Positions 10,440-19,791 of a DNA stretch of 64,000 nucleotides are shown here, in pieces; positions within the stretch are counted from its first letter, which is position 1; each line of letters opens with the position of its first letter. Both the position numbers and the translations under genes were made by a program. The stretch is taken from the NCBI GenBank assembly GCA_027422505.1, contig JAPQWV010000001.1, positions 9,424,001 through 9,488,000 on the forward strand, read 5' to 3'. This stretch comes from Craterostigma plantagineum (lineage: Eukaryota; Streptophyta; Magnoliopsida; Lamiales; Linderniaceae). The notes below the pieces were generated by a model that was not told the DNA's origin, ran no database searches, and was given only the letters and a program-made list of their open reading frames with translations.

Positions 10440-13400
10440 CTAGAAGGCGTGGAGATTCCTTCGAAGGACCATTTGATCAGCTATAGCGTCGATGAACTTC
10501 GCGAACTTGGATCGACAGTGTGGATCTTCTTCCGAAAGGATGCGGAAAATCCTCATGAGTTTGTCTTGGATGATGGTGAGCATCCCATCTGAGAATTTTG
10601 CCACTTTGGAGCAGCGCAGCAGCCTCATCTTTCCCTTGTAGTTCGAGTAGGCGACCGCCGGATCATCTCCGTCGATCACATCACCTTCTCAGTAGTCGTC
10701 CGCATTCTTGAAAGATGGGCGAGTTAGGTTCACCTTCTTCAGGTTGTGCTCCACCGCCATCTGCAGATCGTGGGTGGTGAAGAATCTGACCTGTCGGAGC
10801 ATGTGGCGCTTGAGCGCTACGTAGCCCATGGTGATCGGTTCAGCCCGTACGAGATGTCCAGAACTTCTGAGGACGAGTCTGAACTGCTTCATGGATTCCA
10901 GCATGCTGTACAGGTCACCCAGGCGCAGAAACTTGAAGTCCGCCTCACTGACTTCACTGTAGCTCTCATCATGCCTCATTACCGTGAACACTGGATAGTG
11001 AACACGTCCTTTCGACTCTTGGCGGAGGTCAGTGACTTTGCAGATGGGGGCCCGATTCATTTCCAGAGCGATGTTTTCTTCATCGGACAGCGTTCTCTTT
11101 GTGCACTTGTGGCAAAGAAGGCTCCATCGATAGAGCTTCTTCTTTTCTTCGCTCCAGTTTTGGATGTTCATCAGCTCGTATTCATCGAAGGCCGTTATGA
11201 TCTGCTCATTGCGCCGCCAGATCCTCTTCCTGATCTCTTCTTGGAATGGTGCGGTGATCTTTTTGTTTTCCCACGGTGCTTCTGGTATATTCGCCGTGGG
11301 CACACCCGGTTGAGCAGCAGAAGCCTCAGCGTGCTGCGCTTGAAATTGACGGATGTTCTCGAGTTCGGCGGGTTCAGCGTCGTATTCCTCTCCATTCTCG
11401 TTGTCTGCAGTGTTGATCAGCGTAAGTGAAGCTTCTTTTAGCAGACGTCGAGCATTTTCCACCAACTTCCTGGCTGCTACTGCATCGGCGGGTGTGTACA
11501 GCCATTCATCGTTAAAGATGTAGGCCTCGATCTTGTTCTGTGCGCAGTAGACGTCCTCGGAAGCCAAGTTGGAATCGGTATTGAGAGGGGTATGGCTGTG
11601 TGGTGGCGAGGGTGTTGCGTCGGAGGAGTTTGTGGATTGTGGGGATGGTTGTGGTGGAGATTCTGGTGGCTCGGTAGTGGTGATGGTTTTGGCGAGGATG
11701 ATTTTGGGTGTCGGGTGGTGGAGATGTGGTGGTGGCCTCTAACGTCGATGTGACAGTTAGAGGTTCTGAGACGGTAGTAGGTGGTGGTGAGGGTGATTTG
11801 GCTAGTGACTCGGGGTTAATAGGGTGGGCTTTTTGGCTAGTGGGGTGTGAGGTTTCTGTTGCGGGAGTTGTTTCAGGTGCAGAGGAGGAAGGCAGCGTCG
11901 ATTGTACGGGTCCTTGAGTTTGTGAGGCTTGCTGCCTATTCTCCCCCTCGCGGCGATCTTGATCATCGTCTTGATCGTCGCGCCTGATCCCGCTAGACTC
12001 GCCTTGAGTGCGGCAAGTCATGGGTTGAGTCATTATTTTCTTCATTTGCTGTTCCTCCTCGTCGAGTTCCGCCATTGACTCGAATCTTGCTCGTAGGATG
12101 TAGAAGAGCTCCTTTGCAGAAATGGAGGAGAGAATAGCTTCTGCGTCCACATTTAGCGTTGGTGGTGGCGTCTCCGGGGCCACACCTTTGCCTTTGTCGA
12201 TGGTGGACGCATCGAGACGCGCATAGACTTTGTCGAGGATGGACGTCTCAAGAGTCTTTGCAAACTCTTGAAGACGAGTCTCTAGCGCGGTCTCGGTGAC
12301 GAACTGGAGTAAGTTTAACAAGTTGGAATCACGAAGAAATCCAACTGTCACCGAATCGGAGAAGATGGCCGATCGGCCGCCCGTTTGCACAGGACGGGAA
12401 AAGACGGGGTCACTAAGACTTCCCGTTGGCATCATCGATGAGACAGACTCAAACGAATGATGGCCTAGGCTCACGGTTATTGTTATGTTGGCCGTGCTAG
12501 GTCTTCCGCTCTCAGTCACAGAGACATCACCGAGCGTTCTGACAGAATCACGAAGACTTTGTAGTGCAGTAAAAGGTGTATGTGTCCTAGATACGTATGA
12601 AATTATTGGGAGTGAGGGCACTAGACTCGATGTGATTGAAGAGGATGCAGTCTGAGGCGAAGGACTGCTTGTTTCAACATCGACTATCTCCAAGTGGGAT
12701 GTCGATGGTATACGTGGCTCCTCGTGGGATGAAATATCTTCCTGTAGAGAGGAAGATAAGTGGATTGGTGGGGTCGTTTGCGTGGTTGAGCCAAATGCCA
12801 CGTCTTCTACTCAGGAGGTGAACACATCACGTCCTGTACCTACGGGTTGGGCTCGGCTTGTATGTGACTGAGGAGGTCGATCGTGTTTTTGTTTCGATCG
12901 ATGCTCCGTGGGCGGCTTACGTCATCCCCACGCGACCGTTTTTTCGGTACGCGGGTGGAAGAGGATGCGGCGCGACTCGATGACTTTTTAGTAGTGGGGT
13001 TTTGGCTAGTCCCGGGGTTAGGAGCAGCAAGGTTGGTCTGCTCCGTAGGGACAATGGATAGTGGACGGGGACTCTCGCGGAAAGAGGCTGTGGAGGCGCG
13101 ATAGTCTTGAACAAGTGGGTTTGTTGGGTCGGCATATGCGAGGACTTCGTCTGGGATGATCATGGCGTGTCGATCTTTTGCCGGAGTATTTTTCTTGGCG
13201 AACTTCTCGACAACGGGAATGATGAAGTGCTCACTCGCTGGGCGGATGCGGATGCTAGTGGAGAAAATGCGGAAGTGTTTGATGATTGCTGGGAGCCACC
13301 GCATGTAAGGGACGAAGCGGTTTGTGACTCCCTTGGTGATTTCCCGGTCGCGACGTTGGACCATGGAGACGAGATCCATCCAGATGATCTCGGCGTAGTT

Positions 13401-14049
13401 GTACTTGCGGTTGTGTGCGATGCCGGTCAGGATGGTGAGGATTTGGTGGTTCCCGCGGTCTTGACCAGCATGCTTTCCTGACATGCATTTGTTCAGCAGT
13501 AGGTACAGTGTTCGCCACGGTTGAGGTAGATTCCATGTGGTGACTTCATTGAGGACAAGTGGGCCCTGCTTCTTCTTGGTTTCTGGTTGATAGCCCAATC
13601 TGTCGATGTCTTCAATAAGTTGTTCGTTCGTCGGTAGTGGATCGTGAGTAGACAGGAAGTTGGAGGACTTCTTGAACAATCTTTCGGGTGAGGACTACTG
13701 TTTCTTGATCGATTTCTGTGGACATTGTTTTGGCGAGGTAGTGTGGTCCAGCGATCTGCAATGTGTGCCAGAACTGTTGGAGATAAACTTGCGCTTCTGG
13801 TTCGCCATGAGTGAGGGCATGTCGGAGGGGATGCCCTTTGAGGATTTCTATAATGATCGGGGCGTCGCATCTGAAGTTGTCCAAGTCCACCATATGGTTG
13901 TTTGGTATCAAGGCAGCCCATCGACTTGTTGGGAAGACCTGCTCGATCGATGGAACATAGGTTAGCGTATTGAGCTCGATGCGAGCAATGTCCCTTTGGA
14001 GTGCTGCAGCCTCAAGTGCTTCAAGTGTATCTTGATTTTTGCTGGTCAT
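10440..14049 (-). pseudogene. Copia E extra gene (aORF) downstream of pol, broken
   Basis: A ~3.6-kb gene on the same strand as pol, lying between RNase H and the 3' LTR. From ATG 14049: an N-terminal domain with QVYLQQFWHTLQ and LPTNEQLIEDIDRLGYQP, then LLNKCMSGKHAGQDRGNHQI and a YNYAEIIW segment (about 13440-13350); a long Ser/Thr/Pro-rich linker with KR-rich patches (12900-11650); and a C-terminal domain (11350-10440; PFQEEIRKRIWR, HMLRQVRFF, LKKVNL). Frameshifts lie near 13640, 12820 and 11540, with an in-frame stop near 10690. The N-terminal domain resembles a protein type abundant next to TNT1-94-like Copia elements in daisy-family genomes (from memory, not searched). No transmembrane or signal segment is visible, so a retroviral-type envelope is not supported. 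Function unknown. Confidence 0.72.
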
Positions 14050-16268
14050 TTCTGTGCTCGACAGTAATTATAACATGATTAGTATGGATAATATGGCAAG
14101 AACAAGGATGAAATTAAGGCGTGGGCAAAAATAAAAGGAGTCTCAAATCGTAAAGATAAAATGAAAATTGAGATTAAGGAAACTTAGAGTCCATTTGATG
14201 TAAGGAAGTTAAGATTGAATGATGGTAATGAGACTGCGAGTTTCTACAATTTTCGGAAATTAGCCAAAATTTTTCCAACACTAAGAAAATTTTCAGGATT
14301 GAAAGCGTTCATGTGACATGAGAAAATTTCGGTATATGAGTAAAATTTTGTGGCGTAGAGAAAATTTTCCCATGTAATGGGAAATTTAGCTGAATATAAC
14401 ACATAAGCAAGCCGAGAGAAATTTTCGCAAGTTAAGACATCTAGCAAGTTGTCCAAAATTTTCGCATGTAATGAGAAAATTGGCTGATTTATCACACATA
14501 GACAAGTCAAGAGGACGTTTTCATATTTAGTGTAAGATTTTCGCATGTTACAGAGATTTCGCATTTAGAGTAAAGTTTCGCATATAGTGGAAATTTTCGC
14601 ATTTCAAGTTATCAAATTTATGAGTTATCCAAAAATTTTCTCGGTTAACATATTTTATTTTTTATTTTTAAAAAGTTCTAAATTTTCGCAAGTAGATAAA
14701 TTTTTCAAGTTGGCAAACTTTCGCAAGTTTTGAATTTTTCTCAAGTGAAATGAAAGTTTCGCGGAGTGATAAAGTTTTGAAGAAACATCTGTTCAAGTGA
14801 TAAATTTCTCGGGTTGAATTTCTTAGTTTTGACAAGTGAGAAGAAATTTCTCGGATAAAATTTTTCAGATTGAGAAAGTTTCGTGATCCGCGAATAGATG
14901 ATGCATGTAAGGGTTGAGAAATTGTTGAACCACTGTAGCTGCGAAAGAATTGATTAGCATGGGTCCGAGAAAAATTTAAGTTTGCGGATTGAGAAAATTT
15001 TGGTTACTGTAGTTGCGAAATAGTGGAGTTGCGAAAAATGTAATATGTCGTGAGGTGTATGAAAGTTTCGTGGGGCATTATTCACTGTAGCAGCGAAAAT
15101 TTTGACGTATGGAAAAATTTTCTCGCATAAAACTTTCGCGGGACTTTACTCACTGAAGTAGCGAAACTTTAATGCAAGAAAATTCTCGGATGAATATTGT
15201 CGCGGGTCCTTAGTCAGTGTAGCAGGAAATTTCTAAAACAAAATTCGCGGGACCTCGCTCACTGTAGCAGCAAAAGTTTTAATCGTAAGAAAATTCTCGG
15301 ATGAAAACTTTCGCGGGACATTAAACACTGTAGCTTTAACATAAGAAATTTCTCGGATAAAATTTTCGCGGGACCTTACTCACTGTAGCAGCGAAAATCT
15401 ATTTTCAAAATATTTTTCCAGAAAATTTTATCGGTGAAGAACACTGTGCGAAATCGTACAAAACGACGCTGTGAATTTTTGCCTTAGACCTACTCAAATC
15501 TTAACCAAAATGCAATAAACTAGATTCAATCAACTCGAAATTGGACGGGCAATGCATATGTGGGGGTTTTAAACACCTAAAACTTAACATGCGTCCTAAT
15601 TGAAGCCAAGAAATAGTATTAAACCTAGAAAAAAATAACAAAACGGGGCATAGTCATGATTAAACTGAACGGAAATTGGTTTATTTAGGATGTATTCATA
15701 CCGAAAAGCTGATTTGCAACAATGGAGTTAGCAGGAAACGGATTATCAGGGCAGATTGAAGAAGACGATATGCGAGGGTTTGAGAAAATTTTTGAAAAAG
15801 GGGGTGCGAATTTTTTGAATTTTTCTCGGGAATTTGTAGGATTGTGAAAACGTTAAGTGTTTTGGGGGTTTTGTGACTGTTCATGCGAGATTTTGAGTAA
15901 AATGGGCCGAAATTCACGGGCTTGTTCAAGATTGGATCCTGGGCTGAATTTCGCAGGCTTGGTCAAAATTGTGTCTAATTGGATTTCAATTGGTCCAATT
16001 TTGACCCAGTTTGACCAAAAATTAAAATTTCAACCCTAAATTTAATTTGTCCAATTTTGACTTCGTTTGACCAATTTTTTTTTTTTTTAAATAGGCACAA
16101 TCAGAAACTCCCCCTTAATTGAGAATTATTCCTTTAACGGATAAAGCAGAAACTCCCCCTTAATCAAAAACTTCCCCTTAAGAGACATAATTTAGAAGAC
16201 ACATAGAGAATGAAGTGAAGTGAAAAGACATGTGTACACTTTATCAAAGTTCATGTAGGGTCGATTGA
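14050..16268 (-). other. Copia E spacer between pol and aORF
   Basis: About 2.2 kb without a gene. From 14250 to 15470 it is packed with AAATTTTCGC/GCGAAAATTT words and a tandem repeat. At 16108-16185 three purine-run sequences (CTCCCCCTTAA or CTTCCCCTTAA on the plus strand, TTAAGGGGGAG on the minus strand) lie just after RNase H. These look like extra polypurine tracts inside the element. A poly-T run is at 16077-16088. The spacer may hold the promoter or splice acceptor for the aORF, which is inference. Confidence 0.65.
15065..15405. repeat. Degenerate tandem repeat in Copia E spacer
   Basis: Six diverged units of about 45-69 bp start near 15065, 15134, 15200, 15245, 15310 and 15363. Each follows the pattern TTTCGCGGGAC...CTCACTGTAGCAGCGAAA... 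then a TTCTCGG-containing tail. Related single phrases (ACTGTAGCTGCGAAA) occur further left at about 14930 and 15005. Confidence 0.8.
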
Positions 16269-18273
16269 TCACAACTGAATATTCAACATGCCCAACATAG
16301 TCACAAAGTGTTGGAATCGTTTGACATCCAACGGCTTTGTGAAAATGTCGGCTAGTTGATCTTCGGTAGTGACGAATTGCAATTCAATCGTCCCTTGTTC
16401 AACATGTTCTTTGATGAAGTGGTGACGAATATCTATGTGTTTCGTTCTTGAGTGATATACCGGATTACTCGTCATCGCAATCGAACTCTTCGAGTCACAA
16501 TAAATGGGAATTTTATCAACATGAAAATTAAAATCTCGTAGTTGAGTTCTCATCCACAAAAGCTGTGAGCAACAACTAGCCGCGGCGACATATTCTGCCT
16601 CCGTCGACGAAGTTGAGACACAGTGTTGTTTTCGAGAAGACCAACTCACGAGTTTACCGCCCAAGAAGTGTGCAGCTCCAGAGGTGCTTTTTCGATCCAT
16701 CTTGCATCCTGCGTAATCCGAGTCAGAGAATCCAACTAGTTTGAAGTCCGATCGAGTGGTACCACAAACCCAGATTGGGTGTTCCTTTGAGATAGCGGAG
16801 AATCCTTTTGACAGCAGTGAGGTGGGATTCCTTAGGTGTAGCCTGAAAACGAGCGCAGATTCCTGTCGAGAGAACGATATCCGGTCGACTAGCAGTGAGG
16901 TATAGAAGAGAGCCTATTATCCCACGATAGACGGTTTGGTCAACGGGAGCACCAGATGGGTCCGCGTCGGGTCGGCCAGAGGGTGACATAGGTGTAGCAG
17001 CAGTCTTAGCATCCTTCATTCCATATTTCTCGAGGATGTCATGGATGTGTTTGGACTGGTTGATGAAGATTCCGTCGGGGAGTTGCTTTACTTGAAGACC
17101 AAGAAAGAAATTCAGCTCGCCCATCATACTCATTTCGAATTTCTTTTTCATCAATTCTGCGAAGTCTTCACACAGTTGTGGTTTAGTCGATCCAAAAATG
17201 ATGTCATCAACATAAATCTGTACAATCATGATGTCCGGCCCACTCCGCTTGGTGAAGAGAGTTGTATCCAGAGATCCTTTCTTGAATCCAGACTGAACAA
17301 GGAAGTCTGAAAGGACGTCATACCAAGCTCGGGGAGCCTATTTTAGTCCGTAGAGGGCCTTGTAGAGTCTATATACGTGATGAGGAAACTCTTCGCTCAA
17401 GAATCCTTCAGGTTGATCAACGTACACTTCTTCTTTGAGAAATCCATTCAGAAATGCAGTCTTCACGTCCATTTGGTAGACTTTAAAGTTCTTGTGAGCA
17501 GCAAAGGCAAGAAAAATTCGAATTGCTTCGATCCTGGCAACAGGAGCAAAAGTTTCATCGTAGTCGATGCCTTCTTGTTGGTTGTACCCCTTAGCCACAA
17601 GTCTTGCTTTATTGCGAATGACAACACCGTCTTCATCCTTTTTGTTCTTGAAGATTCACTTCGTGCCGATAATGGATCTGTTGTGAGGGCGTGGTACGAG
17701 TTCTCAAACTTGTAAACGTTCAAACTGATTTATTTCCTCCTGCATTGCAATCAGCCAATCAGGATCGTTGGGAGCTTCAGCTACTCGTGATGGTTCGGCT
17801 TGACTGAGATAGCAAGCGAACAGACTTTCATTCATTGTAGCTGAACGCGTCGAAACACCGGATGTGGGGTCCCCAATAATCTGATCCGTAGGATGAGAGC
17901 GAGCCCAAAGTGGTACAGTGGTCTGTGAGGAGCTAGCCGCATTTGTATCAATTGGAGGTTCATTAGATTGGGGTCCGGTGTCCGAAGAAGAGATCTCAAT
18001 TGTAGTAGATTGAGAAGGTTCAGCATCACCAATGTTCCCAGGGTTGGGTAAGATGTCGTCTTCGTTGAGATTGAGATCATCCAAGTTTGGCGGGACGACA
18101 TCATCGCCGACAGCTGGTGATGTAGGTGGGGTGGGTGCAGCGGTAGTTTGAGTGGTGGCGACGGGAGTCTTGGGGACTGGATAGAAGTACTCGAAGAGCA
18201 GATCGAGATCCAGGTCACCAGAATTGCTCTCAGATGAGGAAGTTCCCGTCGTTGAAAGTTGACCTTTTGTCAA
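16269..18273 (-). pseudogene. Copia E reverse transcriptase-RNase H, broken
   Basis: Minus strand from 18273: an acidic, Pro/Thr-rich linker, the region before RT (about 17800-17700), then RT with [20 protein letters not shown], the motif A region [12 protein letters not shown] (about 17450) and the catalytic YVDD (about 17210). RNase H follows from 16720 to 16269 with DRKSTSGAAHFLGGKLVSWS, SSTEAEYVAAASCCSQLLWM and the usual C-terminal RTKHIDIRHHFI and LADIFTKPL. Damage: a frameshift near 17660, a TAG stop at 17338-17340 where the family has Gln (YGLK-stop-APRAWYD), and a frameshift near 16740-16760. The RT catalytic Asp pair is intact. The enzyme would copy element RNA to DNA primed by tRNA-Met. 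Confidence 0.93.
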
Positions 18274-18276
18274 CGA

Positions 18277-19600
18277 CTATAGAAGACCTGGTTCCGGACT
18301 GATATGAGCAGAAGCCATGAGGTCGCCTTCGTTTTCGTCAAAGGTGACATTTGTGCTCTCTATTACTGATCGTTTCTCCCTAAGATAGACTCTGTATGCC
18401 TTTGAGTTTAGCGAATATCCAACAAAGATGCCTTCAAGTGCTTTTGGATCAAGCTTTCCAAGATGTTGGCGATCATTGGCCACGAAACATCGGCAACCGA
18501 AGACCCTTAGATAAGATATATCTGGGATACGACGGTTATTCAGCATCTCGTATGGGGTGCGGTTGAATCTCTTGTGGATGGAAGCCCGGTTCTGCGTGTA
18601 ACAAGCCGTTTGAATAGCTTCGCCCCAAAGAGAGTGAGGAAGTCCGGATTGGATGAGGAGAGTCCTAGATGCTTCAACTAGTGTCCTATTCTTATGCTCA
18701 ACGACACCATTCTGTTCCGGTGTCTTAACAGCTGAGAATTGCTGGGTGATGCCCTGAGTGGCATAGAAATCACTGAGCTTCTTGTTCTTAAACTCAGTTC
18801 CGTTGTTAGTTCTGATAATCCGAACCTTCTGTTGATGAAGAGTTTGGTACGTAACAACAAACTCGATGATTAAATCAGGAACTTCATCCTTTTTGTGAAC
18901 GAGTTTCGTCCATGTATAGCGTGAGAAGTCGACGACAATCACAAGAATATACCGTCTTCCTCCGAATGTAGCCGTAGGCATTGGGCCACATAGATCCATG
19001 TGTAAGAGCTCAAGGATGAGCTTAGAGGACGGTGTTTCCTTAGAGATGTGTGATGATCGCTTCATCTTCCCCAATTCACAGGCAGAGCAGAGGTGTTCCT
19101 TATGATATGATAGTTGGGGTAGACCGTTGACGAGTTTATTCTGACGCAGTTTATTGATAGTCTTGAAATTGAGGTGTGAAAGACGCCGGTGCCATAGATC
19201 GTTCAACTTGGGTGTAGCACGAGTGAGAAGGCAAATTGGTCGAGAGGTCGTAAGATTGAGTATGTAGAGGTGAGACGTGCGTGTTCCAGAAAGAAGAGGT
19301 AGTCCCGAGGCATCGATAATGCTGCAGATGTCAGATTCGAAGAGAACCTTGTATCCTTTGTCGCAGAAACGGCCAATGCTGAAAAGATTGTAGCTCAAAC
19401 CCTCGACGTAAGAGATGCCCTTAATCGTCAGTTTGTCATGGACGAGATCACCAGTCCCGAGAATTGGCGCCATTTGACTGTTTCCGAAGGAGACCCTTCC
19501 GAGATAGCGCTCGGAGAAGTTGCTCAACAGCTCCTTGTTCCCCGTCATGTGTGTGGAGCAACCCGAGTCTAGATACCACACATGACAGACCTGCAATCAT
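18277..19600 (-). pseudogene. Copia E protease-integrase, catalytic Asp lost
   Basis: A 439-codon open stretch from 19596. The protease active site WYLDSGCSTHMTG comes first, then the pre-integrase zinc region (WHRRLSHLNF ... CSACELGKMKRSSH), then the integrase core with first Asp in HMDLCGPM and the Glu in EQNGVVEHKNRT. The second catalytic Asp, normally in RTDNGTEF, is Asn here (codon 18805-18807; GAC to AAC, a C-to-T change on the plus strand). In the DDE family this should abolish strand transfer. Stops TGA-TGA just upstream (near 19600) and a TAG at 19792-19794 separate it from gag. Confidence 0.92.
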
Positions 19601-19791
19601 CAGCAAACGTTGGGTCCCCATTTACGGACGGGACCTTCTTGTGATACAAGTAAAATTTTCATGCGCTTAACGGGAAATGTGGGGTCTAAATCAGGTTGTG
19701 TTGGATCTAATTTAGCTTTCCCTTTGTGATTTGTTTGATGAGGCGGGATTACGGTTTTTCTAACCCACATTTGCCTAACTTGCGCTTGCAC

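Noticed and set aside
10746..11429. Open frame of 227 codons on the plus strand
   Set aside because: Antisense to the Copia E aORF C-terminal domain, which has a paralog on the minus strand in Copia A2. The plus-strand frame has none.
10440..14049. Copia E aORF as a retroviral-type envelope gene
   Set aside because: Position fits, but I see no signal peptide, transmembrane helix or cleavage site in either copy, and the linker is low-complexity. The term env-like is not supported.
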